A stretch of DNA of 64,000 nt from Paenibacillus hexagrammi (GTDB lineage Bacteria > Bacillota > Bacilli > Paenibacillales > NBRC-103111): the NCBI RefSeq assembly GCF_021513275.1, contig NZ_CP090978.1:2294001-2358000 (forward strand), written 5' to 3'. A program made the translations under genes and the position numbers. Shown one piece after another: positions 17,932 through 27,109 of the stretch. Below the pieces are notes generated by a model. It searched no databases. It saw nothing but the letters and a program-made list of their open reading frames with translations, and was not told where the DNA came from. Within the stretch, counting starts at the first letter, position 1. The number at the start of each line of letters is the position of its first letter.

Positions 17932-17983
17932 GGTTAGTCCGACAAAGCGACGAATCATTCGTCCGAGCGGGCTAGCCTTTTTT
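17932..17983 (+). terminator. Intrinsic terminator
   Basis: GGTTAGTCCG (17932-17941) pairs with CGGGCTAGCC (17968-17977) and is followed by six T. It ends thrS. The 525-base gap to 18432 otherwise holds one palindrome and the LacI-gene promoter. Confidence 0.85.
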
Positions 17984-18069
17984 CTTGAGATCACCGTTGA
18001 CGGCCTCAACTACGGGGATACTCTATCATGATCGAGGATGGGATATAAATCATGACTGCAAGAATGAAA

Positions 18070-18091
18070 TTACATAACAAATGTTATGTAA
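18070..18091. promoter_or_regulatory. Inverted repeat TTACATAA-N6-TTATGTAA, copy 3
   Basis: Same palindrome and spacing as the copies at 13635 and 13757, with spacer CAAATG, here extended to a 9-bp arm (TTACATAAC/GTTATGTAA). It lies between the thrS terminator and the LacI-gene promoter, about 290 bases from the promoter. Confidence 0.6.
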
Positions 18092-18355
18092 ACAAATATA
18101 ATTCTTTTCGTATCAAAGGCAAAGTATACGCAACTTTGTATCGGTAAGCCGTGTACATGTTGAGGTACGAAATGGGAAGAGCTTGGTTTGGCTTGTTTTA
18201 GTCCTAATGGTGTCGGTTAGACAACACCTATAGTGAGATCGAGGCATTGCGATAACTTGATGGTGGGAGTATTACTCTGGCTCTGCTGAATGACCCGTAG
18301 GTTGTCTTATAGACAAACCGATTGTTGTCGAGTAGAGGGAGTGAGCAGAGTTTGG

Positions 18356-18410
18356 TTGTTGCAAATGCGGCTTTTTGCTATAATAGCAACATGAAAGCGT
18401 TTGGCGCAAA
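18356..18410 (+). promoter_or_regulatory. Promoter and operator of the LacI-family gene
   Basis: TTGTTG (18356-18361), a 17-base spacer and TATAAT (18379-18384), then the operator TTTGGCGCAAA (18400-18410) just downstream of the expected transcription start. The same 11-mer occurs twice before the following sugar operon. This position suggests self-repression. Confidence 0.75.
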
Positions 18411-18432
18411 TTGCTGCGAAAGGGAGATTCGT

Positions 18433-19461
18433 TTGCCTACTTTAAAAGATGTCGCCGAGCATGTAGGAGTGTCCATTTCTACGGTATCACGTGTTGTAAA
18501 TAACGATACCAGCAGAGCGGTTCATCCGGACACTCGTCAAAAGATATGGGAAGCCGTAGCGCTTCTCGGTTATCAGCCCAATGACGGGGCAAGAGAGCTC
18601 GTCAAGCGGGGAAAGCCTAAGAAAAAGCTTCAATCTAAAGTAGGTTGTATCGTTGCTGTCCCGCAAAACAAATACAATCATCCTTATTTTTCCCCAATAT
18701 TGGCCGGTATCGAACAGGGACTGACTGATCATGGCTATGATTTAGCTTATATTCATTCCGGTGAAGAGCTGAAGAAAATGAACATCCTGCATAAAGTGAT
18801 TCAAGAAAGTGAAATCAGCGGGCTTATCCTCGTAGAGGGCGTTGACGAAGCTACTTATTCCTACATCAAACGGCATGTGCCGCATCTGGTCGGTGTCGAC
18901 ATTTCGGATCCGAGTGTACCACGGGTCGGGTATGACCGTCTTGCCGCAGCCAAGCATGCTGTTCAGCATTTGATCACCCGAGGACATACCCGTATCGGCT
19001 ATATCGGCGGACCGGGACTCTCCATGAATATGGAGAAGGAGAAGAGATACCGCGGATTTAAAGAAGCTATGGAAGAAGCGGGGCTGGAAGTCGACAAGGC
19101 TTGGGTCTTCGACACAGGCTGGGATGTTGATAAGAGCTACGAGATGATGAAAGAAGCGCTGCAAAGCTTCCATGAAACGCGGCCGCAAGCGATGTTCGCT
19201 GCTAGTGATATGATGGCCATATCAGCGATGCGGGCGGCAAATGAGCTAGGATATCAAATTCCGCAAGAGATGGCCTTTGCTTCCATTGACAACATCGAGT
19301 TTTCCCAGTACTGCTCTCCGCCTCTCACAACGATTCATATGCCTAAATTCGAAATAGGATGGGTGGCAGCGAAAACGCTTGTGGATTATATGAACGGCAT
19401 GTACCCGATTCCTGTCAAAATCTCAGTGCCTTTTGAATTGATCGTGCGAAGTTCTACGTAA
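18433..19461 (+). CDS. LacI-family transcriptional repressor of the sugar locus
   Basis: Start TTG 18433 (MPTLKDVAEHVGVSISTVSRVVN) follows GAAAGGGAG by 7 bases and gives 342 residues, normal for LacI. The N-terminal helix-turn-helix and hinge are followed by a periplasmic-binding-protein-like effector domain (VPQNKYNHPYFSPILAGIEQ, RGHTRIGYIGGP, AMFAASDMMAISAM). Its effector is probably a sugar taken up by the next operon. The only repeated operator-like sequence nearby is TTTGGCGCAAA, found at its own promoter and twice upstream of the operon. A terminator separates it from that operon. Confidence 0.92.
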   Translation: MPTLKDVAEHVGVSISTVSRVVNNDTSRAVHPDTRQKIWEAVALLGYQPNDGARELVKRGKPKKKLQSKVGCIVAVPQNKYNHPYFSPILAGIEQGLTDHGYDLAYIHSGEELKKMNILHKVIQESEISGLILVEGVDEATYSYIKRHVPHLVGVDISDPSVPRVGYDRLAAAKHAVQHLITRGHTRIGYIGGPGLSMNMEKEKRYRGFKEAMEEAGLEVDKAWVFDTGWDVDKSYEMMKEALQSFHETRPQAMFAASDMMAISAMRAANELGYQIPQEMAFASIDNIEFSQYCSPPLTTIHMPKFEIGWVAAKTLVDYMNGMYPIPVKISVPFELIVRSST

Positions 19462-19526
19462 CAGAGGGAGTTTGCCAGCATTTGATTGTATATTGGCGAT
19501 AGTACATTTGCAAATGACGAAAGGTA

Positions 19527-19558
19527 ACCGGAAACAGAAAAATGTTTCTGGTTTTTTT
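19527..19558 (+). terminator. Intrinsic terminator
   Basis: ACCGGAAACA (19527-19536) pairs with TGTTTCTGGT (19543-19552) and is followed by seven T. Confidence 0.85.
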
Positions 19559-19586
19559 GTATCCAAAAACAAGTAATTAGCATTAA

Positions 19587-19597
19587 TTTGGCGCAAA
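19587..19597. promoter_or_regulatory. LacI-type operator copy 2
   Basis: TTTGGCGCAAA, identical to the sites at 18400 and 19665. It sits 28 bases upstream of the operon's -35 box, in a position suited to DNA looping with the third copy (78 bases apart). Confidence 0.65.
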
Positions 19598-19624
19598 AAA
19601 CAATCCAAAAATACAAATTTTATA

Positions 19625-19675
19625 TTGACATGTCTGGAAAATAGGGATAAGATTCAAGTATAAGTTTGGCGCAAA
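19625..19675 (+). promoter_or_regulatory. Operon promoter with LacI-type operator copy 3
   Basis: TTGACA (19625-19630), exactly 17 bases, TAAGAT (19648-19653), then TTTGGCGCAAA at 19665-19675, roughly +5 to +15. Binding there would block transcription of the oxidoreductase/transporter/GH114 operon. Confidence 0.8.
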
Positions 19676-19733
19676 CGATGCATCTTTTTGGATGGATAAT
19701 CATGCGAATCAAGATGAAAGGAGTGAAGCTATT

Positions 19734-20870
19734 TTGAAGAAAATCAGATTAGCAATGATCGGCTTAGGCGATATGGGGACGGGGCACGCCGCCGGTTTCG
19801 ATCAAATTGAGGATTGTGAAATTGTGTGGATCGCCGACCCGCAAGAAAGCAACAGAAATAGGGCGCTTCGATACATCAGAAGGAATCAGCCAAGAATCGC
19901 TTCCGATTACAGGGAATTGCTTCAGGAGTCTGATACTTTTGATGCTGTAGTGATCGCGGTGCCTAATTATTTGCACAAGGAGGCGGCCATCCCTTTTTTA
20001 GAATTAAATAAGCACATGCTTCTCGAAAAGCCTGTCGCGCACAATTTGCAAGATTGCGACGCAATAAGGGCCAAAGCGGAGCAAAGCAGTGCGATTTTGC
20101 AAATCGGTCTTGTGTACCGCTATTCCAACGTGTATCGCAGAATGAAGCAGGAGCTCTCCAGAGGAAAGCTGGGGCAGGTTAGCATGATGTGGTGTAAAGA
20201 ATTCCGCGACCCGTTTCCGCCCGTGGATTGGTTCTACGATCAAGCGAGGTCTGGCGGTACCCTGGTGGAAAAGGATTGCCATCATTTTGACATTTTCAAT
20301 TGGATGATCGGCGCTAAGCCGCTGCGCGTGTTTGCATCCGGCGGTCAGCATGTGCTTCGTCAAGGGGAGAAGAACTTGATTACGAATTCTTACACCCACT
20401 ATCCAGCGAAATATATGGAGAATACTTCAATTGTCGATCATGCGTGGGTCACCATTGATTATGAGAACGGAGCGAAAGCGAATCTCGGACTTTGCATGTA
20501 CCTGCAGCCGAAGAACTTGATGGATGAAGGCTTGGAAATCGGACTCATCGGAAGCAACGGCGCCCAAATGATCGCGAAGAAAGACAGCACCATCGATATC
20601 GCGGGTGGAGCCGACAGCACCAAAGAGCATATCGACATCGATGTCGAGTCGGATACGTTCAGCGGCGGGCATACCGGAAGTCAGCGTCAGCGGAAAGAAT
20701 TCCTGGAGTCGATACGCACAGGAAAGCCGCCGTTTGCCAGCGTTGATGTGGGCAGGGACGCGCTTCTTATCGCGCTTGCAGCAGAGAAGTCAGTGAAAGA
20801 AGAACGATACGTATACATTTCGGAGCTGGTTTCATCCGGAGGGGAAGTGGAGCATGAGATCAAGGTATAA
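19734..20870 (+). CDS. Gfo/Idh/MocA-family oxidoreductase (first gene of sugar operon)
   Basis: TTG 19734 follows AAAGGAGTGA. 378 residues. The Rossmann motif GLGDMGTGHAAGF binds NAD(P), and the EKPVAHN motif carries the family's catalytic Lys. A C-terminal alpha/beta domain with KDCHHFDIFNW supplies the catalytic His region. Family members oxidise or reduce sugars, inositols or keto-sugars. Together with the isomerase and second oxidoreductase at the end of the operon it suggests an oxidative route for the imported sugar. The gene overlaps the permease start by 17 bases. Confidence 0.9.
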   Translation: MKKIRLAMIGLGDMGTGHAAGFDQIEDCEIVWIADPQESNRNRALRYIRRNQPRIASDYRELLQESDTFDAVVIAVPNYLHKEAAIPFLELNKHMLLEKPVAHNLQDCDAIRAKAEQSSAILQIGLVYRYSNVYRRMKQELSRGKLGQVSMMWCKEFRDPFPPVDWFYDQARSGGTLVEKDCHHFDIFNWMIGAKPLRVFASGGQHVLRQGEKNLITNSYTHYPAKYMENTSIVDHAWVTIDYENGAKANLGLCMYLQPKNLMDEGLEIGLIGSNGAQMIAKKDSTIDIAGGADSTKEHIDIDVESDTFSGGHTGSQRQRKEFLESIRTGKPPFASVDVGRDALLIALAAEKSVKEERYVYISELVSSGGEVEHEIKV

Positions 20871-21743
20871 GGAAGAATTCATATTCTTTGCTTTTATCTC
20901 TCCTTGGGTGATCGGATTTCTTGCTTTCTTTATCGTTCCGGCGATGACGAGTCTCACTTACAGCTTTGCTGATTACAATTCCATTACAGCTCCGACTTGG
21001 ATTGATTTCGCAATTATACCGAATTACTCCATGACACGGTGTATATAAAGAGCTTTGGCAATACATTGTTCTTCGTATTCATTGCCGTTCCCATCACCGT
21101 AAGCTTTCAAATTCTAACTTCCGTGGTGCTCAATATTGAAGTCAAAGGATCTCACGTCTTCCGAACTCTGTATTTCTTGCCTTATCTTGTTCCTCCCGTG
21201 GCAACGGTGATTCTGTGGGTCATCATGTTTGGGACGGATAGCGGCATTATCAATCAGCTGCTTGCCTGGTTCGGTGCCTCTAAAGTCGATTGGTTCGGTT
21301 CCGAACAGTGGATCAAGCCGATTATTGTTACGATTGGAATTTGGATGTCAGGCGGTCCCGTCCTTATCTTTCTTTCGGCGCTCAAAGGGATCCCAGGCTA
21401 TTTGTACGAAGCCTCCCGAATTGACGGTGCCGGAGCTGTCAGAAGGTTCTTCACCATTACGTTGCCCATGCTCTCCCCAACAATCCTGTTCGCCGTGGTC
21501 ATGCAAATGATTTACTACTTCCAGATGTTTACCGAATCGATGCTGCTCAATAACGGAGGCCCGAATTACGCATCCCGCACCTATATGTTCAATACGTTTC
21601 AAACGGCTTTTCGGGATATGAAGTTCGGATACGCCATGGCTCAGTCATGGATCTTGTTTGCCATCATCTTACTCCTGACATTGCTGCTCATGAAATCCTC
21701 CAAACGGTGGGTCTATTATGAGTCCGAGAAAGGAAGCGGATAA
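20854..21743 (+). pseudogene. Sugar ABC transporter permease (MalF/UgpA type), frameshifted
   Basis: MRSRYKEEFIFFAFISPW begins the typical first membrane segment, but the frame ends after TWIDFAIIPNYSM. The expected family sequence (TWIGFRNYTELLHDTVYIKSFGNT) is recovered when one G is inserted near 21004, after which the second frame runs to 21743. The rest holds five membrane segments and the EAA loop EASRIDGAGAVRRFFTITLPML that docks the ATPase. No ATPase gene is present in the operon, so a shared MsmK-type ATPase elsewhere is probably used. A single-base deletion is inferred, more likely a sequencing error than decay because both sides are intact. Confidence 0.88.
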
Positions 21744-21745
21744 GG

Positions 21746-22576
21746 ATGCGAATTCAAACGATATCGAGAACGGCCGTTCATTATGCGTTTCTTCTTCTAG
21801 GTCTGATGATGTTTGCCGGTCCATTGGTATGGTTAATCTCCACGATGCTGAAAACTCAAGAGCAGACGTTTCAATATCCGCCCAGCTTCATTCCTAATCC
21901 AGTGACGCTGGATGCATTTCCTCGATTGTTCGAATCTATGCCGCTGATGGGGCGATGGATCTTAAATTCGTTTGCCATCTCTGGAATGGTCGGCATCGGT
22001 ACAACTGTATTTGCGTCTCTTGTTGCGTTCGGCTTTGCCCGGACCAAAGGAAGGCTGCGAGGCGTATTATTCACCATTGTCTTAGCGACCCTGATGATCC
22101 CTGCGCAGATCACCTTAATCCCGCTGTACCTCATGTACAAACAGATAGGCTGGTATAACACCTGGCTTCCCCTCATCGTTCCTCAAATACTGGCAAATCC
22201 CTATTTTATCTTCATGTATCGGCAATTTTTCATGTCGCTGCCGCGCGAGCTGGACGAAGCTGTCCAAATGGAAGGCGGCGGATACTGGACGATCTACAGC
22301 CAGGTCATCATGCCGCTAACAAAGCCAACGGTCATCACCGGGTTCATTTTCTCTTTCGTGTTTTCATGGACCGATTTTTTCTCTCCGCTCATTTATATCC
22401 AGTCTGAAAAGCTGCAGACCCTGAGTGTGGGCTTGCAAATGATTATGGGTCAAACCTCACATGATTTTCCGGTGCTGGCGGCAGGTTCTTTTATTGCACT
22501 GCTTCCGATAGGCTGCTTGTACTTCTTTGCTCAAAGGTACTTTGTCGAAGGGGTGGTGATGTCCGGAATGAAATGA
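21746..22576 (+). CDS. Sugar ABC transporter permease (MalG/UgpE type)
   Basis: 276 residues, six predicted membrane segments and the EAA loop DEAVQMEGGGYWTIYSQVIMPLTKP near the C-terminal third. It follows the first permease by 2 bases and is translationally coupled. It forms the heterodimeric channel with the upstream permease. The substrate is likely the oligosaccharide released by the operon's GH114 enzyme. Confidence 0.92.
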   Translation: MRIQTISRTAVHYAFLLLGLMMFAGPLVWLISTMLKTQEQTFQYPPSFIPNPVTLDAFPRLFESMPLMGRWILNSFAISGMVGIGTTVFASLVAFGFARTKGRLRGVLFTIVLATLMIPAQITLIPLYLMYKQIGWYNTWLPLIVPQILANPYFIFMYRQFFMSLPRELDEAVQMEGGGYWTIYSQVIMPLTKPTVITGFIFSFVFSWTDFFSPLIYIQSEKLQTLSVGLQMIMGQTSHDFPVLAAGSFIALLPIGCLYFFAQRYFVEGVVMSGMK

Positions 22577-22734
22577 TGGAGCGCAAATGCATGAAGAAAA
22601 GCATTCTTTTTGGAGTATAGCCTTTTGTAAGAGTGGTCGACCATCATCAGGTGACCCCCGATCAAGGGTTATCTCTCCATTGGAATGATACAAAATGTAT
22701 CTAGAAAAGAAGTGAAATCACAAGGAGGATGTCT

Positions 22735-24138
22735 ATGAAACGAGAAAGATGGTTAGGGGTCTTGTCATCAACGACCATGCTCGGAGTCCTGCTGCTTGCG
22801 GGCTGCAGCAATCCCGCTGCGAACGGGCCGTCGCCTGCAACTGGCTCTGAATCAGGCAAGTCAAGTACAGAAGCTAAGACCAATGAAGCTGCTGGTGACG
22901 CAGCAGGCACAGCGGATGAAATCAGCGGAAAGATCGTGTATTCCCAGTGGGGGACTAACGTAGAGACCGAGCAAACCAAGGAATTGTTGAAGGAATTCAA
23001 CAAAAAGTACCCGAAAGTGGAAGTCGAGGTCGTGAGCAAAGATTGGGGAACGTACTGGACCTCGCTCACAGCGCAGGCCGCGTCCAAGGATTTGCCCGAC
23101 GTGTACAAAATGAGTTTCGCTTACGTGGATAAATATGCAAAGCTTGGAGCCTTAAAGGATCTGACCCAACTCATCGCCGACAATCAGTTTCATACGGAGG
23201 ATTTTGAGCCGGGTGTTCTAGCTGCGCATCAGGTAGGAGGCAAGCAGGTCTCGCTTCCTCGCGATGCCAATACGATTGTGATGTATGCGAATAAAGGATT
23301 GTTTCAGGATTCCAAAACGAATCCGGCTGGTGCTGTGATGCCTACAGGTGAGCAAACCTGGGATCAGGTGCTTGAGACAGCCAAAAAAATGACGCTCGAC
23401 AGCAAGGGGAAAACGGCGGCCGATCCGGATTTTGACGCTCAGCATATCGTTCAGTGGGGATTGACTGTCGATGCCGCCGGCTCTGCCGATTCCGTGCTGG
23501 AACCGCAGATCGCTTCCAATAACGGCAAGTTAGTTAACGATGATGGCTCACTGGCGCTTGAAACGCCTGAAGCCAAGCAGGTACTGGAGTTTTACCGGGA
23601 TTTGGTTGCCAAATACCATGTAACGCCGACATCCAGCCAAAGCCAGTCGCTATCGAAGGATCCCTTTTTGACTATGACCACAGGGAAAGTTGCGATGAGC
23701 TTTGCAGGATCCTGGTCAGCTGCTGAATTTAAGAAAGCGAACATCTCGTTTGATACATTTTTGCCTCCCAAATTCAAGTCTACCAAGACCGTCGTGCAAG
23801 TTGCCGGTAATGCTATGAGTCCCTATACCAAAAATGAAAAAGCAGCTTGGGCGCTGCTGAGCTGGCTTTCGGGACCGGAGGGTCAGATCGCGTTGGCGAA
23901 GCAAGGACAGTCCATTCCCGCCAATAAACAAGCGGCTCAAACCTACTTAGGCATCGACGAAGGCTATAATAAGCAAACGTTTATTGACTCGCAGAAATAT
24001 GCCATTACAGCTCCGTTTTTCGATGGGAAAGAAAAGCTGCTGTGGGAAATTATCCCTCAGAAGCTGGCGCAGCCGCTTTCGGGTAAAGGCGATATTGACG
24101 CTGTTGTGAAAGAAGTCAAATCGTTGTATGGCAAATAA
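22735..24138 (+). CDS. Extracellular sugar-binding lipoprotein of the ABC importer
   Basis: GGAGG is placed 6 bases before ATG 22735, which is favoured over ATG 22729. The lipobox LLLAGC anchors the mature protein at Cys to the membrane. A Ser/Ala/Glu-rich linker is followed by a type I extracellular solute-binding fold (KIVYSQWGTNVETEQTKELLKEF, SKDLPDVYKM, GKVAMSFAGSW). 467 residues. It delivers the sugar to the two permeases just upstream. A 158-base gap before it may permit differential expression. Confidence 0.92.
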   Translation: MKRERWLGVLSSTTMLGVLLLAGCSNPAANGPSPATGSESGKSSTEAKTNEAAGDAAGTADEISGKIVYSQWGTNVETEQTKELLKEFNKKYPKVEVEVVSKDWGTYWTSLTAQAASKDLPDVYKMSFAYVDKYAKLGALKDLTQLIADNQFHTEDFEPGVLAAHQVGGKQVSLPRDANTIVMYANKGLFQDSKTNPAGAVMPTGEQTWDQVLETAKKMTLDSKGKTAADPDFDAQHIVQWGLTVDAAGSADSVLEPQIASNNGKLVNDDGSLALETPEAKQVLEFYRDLVAKYHVTPTSSQSQSLSKDPFLTMTTGKVAMSFAGSWSAAEFKKANISFDTFLPPKFKSTKTVVQVAGNAMSPYTKNEKAAWALLSWLSGPEGQIALAKQGQSIPANKQAAQTYLGIDEGYNKQTFIDSQKYAITAPFFDGKEKLLWEIIPQKLAQPLSGKGDIDAVVKEVKSLYGK

Positions 24139-24154
24139 TATGCTGGAGGGCTAT

Positions 24155-27052
24155 ATGAAATCTTTGAGGTTGTATGCAGGCTTGATTCTGTCTGGCGTGA
24201 TGATGGTGGCTTTTTCTCAATCGGCCGCTGCCACTACAGTAACTGTTGATGGCAATCCCATAGAATGGTCAGCTATCCCAGAACGGTATGAAGCAACGAC
24301 TACGCATCCTAGTAATGTCTTTCAACTAAAAGTGACCAATGATACGACCCAACTGTATGTTCTCGTGACGGGAAGCGGGCTAAACACCAAATCACAGTTG
24401 TTTATCGATGCGGATGATGATCCGCAAACCGGTTATCATGCATCAGGATTTAATCAGGCAACAGGAGAATCAACAGGCGCAGAATTTTTGGTGGAAAACG
24501 ACACGCTTCTTCGTTATACAGGACCCGCTACAGGAACGAGCCGGAATACCTGGTCTTGGACGCCGGTCATTACGGCTTCGATGGTTAAAACGGATTCCGC
24601 CATCGAATGGAGTCTGCCATTGACCAGCTTAAGCATTAGCGAGTCTCAAGACGTCGGTGTCGCATACATTTGCAACGATAGTATGTATGACCGACTGCCC
24701 AGCAGTGATGATTATTTCGCCGTGGAATATGTGGATCTGACACCTCCTTCAAAACCTAAGCAATTGACAGCGTCACCTGCATCCTTGACTAGCGTGCAAT
24801 TGACCTGGCAGCCTTCCATGGATGAAAGTACGGTAGCAGGGTATGACATTTTCCGTGACGGGGTCAAAATCGGTGAAAGCACAGCTGCAAGTTACACGGA
24901 TGCAAACGCGCTCCAAGGATCGCATGCCTATAGTGTCAAAGCATTTGACCCAGCAGGCAATCGCTCGGCTGCTAGTACGCAAGCTATGATCCAGTTAGCG
25001 GGGGTTCCCGCATCCACTGGAAATTGGAATGATCTCCATACGTATTTGGTCAACTATACGGATGAAGCTCAGATCAATCATGCTTTGTTTGCCAAGTATG
25101 ATGCTGTCGTTCTTGAACCTAAACGGGTATCGTCCCAGCTGCTTGCAGACTTGAAAACGATCAATCCCCAATTATTTACGATAGGCTATTTGTCCATAGG
25201 GGAAACACTGCCCTTGCTGACCGATGCAAACGGCAATCGTTTGGATATTTATTTCCTGGACGCAAACGGCAATCCTATGCAAAATCCTGACTGGCACGGC
25301 TATTATATTGACGCCAGAAAACCGGTATTTCAAGACCTGGTCCTCAACCATTGGCTGCCGGATTTGTTCGCCCAAGGGTTTGACGGCGTGTTTTTGGATA
25401 CAGTCGATACGTCGGCCTATGTCAGCAAAGACAACACGGTTGACTTCAGACCGTCCGCTCAAGGGATGGCAGCACTGATTCAGCAAATGAAGGTCAAATT
25501 CCCCGATAAAAAAATCGTGATGAATCGCGGTTATCATCTCCTTGGTGGAAATAATGACGTCAGCGGCTCGATCGACGGCGTTATGCTGGAAAGCTACACG
25601 AGTACGTGGGCCAACTCCACATTAAAAAATCCCGACGGCAGCAGTGTGGAAGATTATCATATCTTTCCTTCCGACAGTGAAGAACGTATTTGGACAAATG
25701 GCATTACGACGAAAATCAATAAGCTTCGCTTCCAATATAATCTGGACGGAACGGTGAAAAGGGATGCAGCCGGTAAACCGCTAAAAGCCTCACATTTCTT
25801 CCATGCCATGCCGCTGGATTATGCGAAGGATACGACGCCGGAGCAAAAAGCGATTATGCAGACTGCCGTGCAGCATGCGTGGGACAATTATTTCGTTCCT
25901 TCTATCGGTGTGAAAAATCTCGATCTTCCTCCTGCTTATGATTGGTTGAATGAGGTCTCGCTGCCAGCACCGGAGAGCTTTGGGGCTCAATTGGATATTC
26001 CGGCCATGCCAGTTCCTTCGCCTGATGTGATCGACAGCTTCTCCACGGTTGACAATTGGCAGACCATTCGCGGACAAACGGATGCACTTCCTGCTCCAGG
26101 AGCGGATTCCGTCGTGCTTTCGGGTGAGAACGGTGCGGCCAAAGCTGAACTGACGATCCAAGGTACAACGGAATGGAAAAATGGCGCCACGCTGCAGTCC
26201 AGAGAGTGGGTTCAACCCATCGATCTGACGCATGGTTTCGTCTCCCTGCAAGCAAAAAGCTCCAGTCTGCTGCCTGCAGATAAGGCATTTGAAGTGATTT
26301 TTATGGATGAAAACAATGATGCTAAAGCGTTCAGCCTGACTCCATATTTGAAAACCGACTGGACGACAATCTCCCTGGATCTTGTTCAAGGAGGCTCTTA
26401 CATTCCTGGATGGGACGGCGCGCAGGACGGATTTCAGGCAGATCGCGTGAAATACATGCAAATTCGAATCATGAACACAGTAACAAATTCACCTGCTTAC
26501 AGCGGTACATTGTGGATCGATAATATCCTCGCCGACCAATCCTTGCCGCAGCCTGCACCTCTCATCGATGATTTTAGCGCTGGATCAGAGCAATGGGCAT
26601 GCTCGAAAGTAACAGCGGAAGACAGCTGCTCTCTGAATATAGATGGGGGAGCTCTTAAATGGGATTTGGATGTTAAGGGTACGACAGGCTGGTCGAATGG
26701 GGCTATGTTACAGTCCAGAGATTGGTTTACACCGGTTGATTTTAGCAGCAAAACGCTTCATTTTGATGCGCGGGCATCCTCCGTCTTCGCAGGAACGAAT
26801 AAGTCTGTCCAAGTCCTGCTGGTTGATCGCAATGGGAGTACAAGAGGGTGGGATATCACCAATTCTTTAAGTACCCAAATGGGCGAAATCAACGTGAGTC
26901 CGAGCGTAGGCGGAACGGATGCTCTTAGTTTAGGGCAAAGTGCATTTGATCTGGATCAAGTAAGTTCCATTCGGTTCCTGGTGATCAATTCATTGTCATC
27001 CGCAAGCGAGTTTACCGGTTCGGTCTGGATCGACAACATTTCTGCTCCATAA
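24155..27052 (+). CDS. Large secreted GH114/TM1410-like glycosidase with FnIII and beta-sandwich modules
   Basis: ATG 24155 follows GGAGG by 5 bases. 965 residues: signal peptide (SLRLYAGLILSGVMMVAF), a CBM9-like N-terminal domain (~28-195), one fibronectin III domain (~198-280), a TM1410/GH114-type TIM barrel (~290-640; signatures VVLEPKRVS, GYLSIGE, YYIDARKP, GFDGVFLDTVDTS with Asp415, DGVMLES with Glu479), and two related C-terminal beta-sandwich domains (~660-795 and ~805-965). GH114 members include endo-alpha-1,4-galactosaminidases acting on galactosaminogalactan and Pel. The candidate acidic pair fits that family. The true substrate is unproven. It sits between importer and catabolic genes. 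Confidence 0.85.
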   Translation: MKSLRLYAGLILSGVMMVAFSQSAAATTVTVDGNPIEWSAIPERYEATTTHPSNVFQLKVTNDTTQLYVLVTGSGLNTKSQLFIDADDDPQTGYHASGFNQATGESTGAEFLVENDTLLRYTGPATGTSRNTWSWTPVITASMVKTDSAIEWSLPLTSLSISESQDVGVAYICNDSMYDRLPSSDDYFAVEYVDLTPPSKPKQLTASPASLTSVQLTWQPSMDESTVAGYDIFRDGVKIGESTAASYTDANALQGSHAYSVKAFDPAGNRSAASTQAMIQLAGVPASTGNWNDLHTYLVNYTDEAQINHALFAKYDAVVLEPKRVSSQLLADLKTINPQLFTIGYLSIGETLPLLTDANGNRLDIYFLDANGNPMQNPDWHGYYIDARKPVFQDLVLNHWLPDLFAQGFDGVFLDTVDTSAYVSKDNTVDFRPSAQGMAALIQQMKVKFPDKKIVMNRGYHLLGGNNDVSGSIDGVMLESYTSTWANSTLKNPDGSSVEDYHIFPSDSEERIWTNGITTKINKLRFQYNLDGTVKRDAAGKPLKASHFFHAMPLDYAKDTTPEQKAIMQTAVQHAWDNYFVPSIGVKNLDLPPAYDWLNEVSLPAPESFGAQLDIPAMPVPSPDVIDSFSTVDNWQTIRGQTDALPAPGADSVVLSGENGAAKAELTIQGTTEWKNGATLQSREWVQPIDLTHGFVSLQAKSSSLLPADKAFEVIFMDENNDAKAFSLTPYLKTDWTTISLDLVQGGSYIPGWDGAQDGFQADRVKYMQIRIMNTVTNSPAYSGTLWIDNILADQSLPQPAPLIDDFSAGSEQWACSKVTAEDSCSLNIDGGALKWDLDVKGTTGWSNGAMLQSRDWFTPVDFSSKTLHFDARASSVFAGTNKSVQVLLVDRNGSTRGWDITNSLSTQMGEINVSPSVGGTDALSLGQSAFDLDQVSSIRFLVINSLSSASEFTGSVWIDNISAP

Positions 27053-27109
27053 CGATTGTGCTTACATTAACGGAACGGCAGGTTCCATATGAGGGAGGTT
27101 AGGCTTTTC

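Noticed and set aside
25790..26461. 223-codon open frame on the - strand
   Set aside because: It is antisense to the GH114 gene, rich in Arg and Cys as expected for a shadow of a sense gene, and lacks a start signal.
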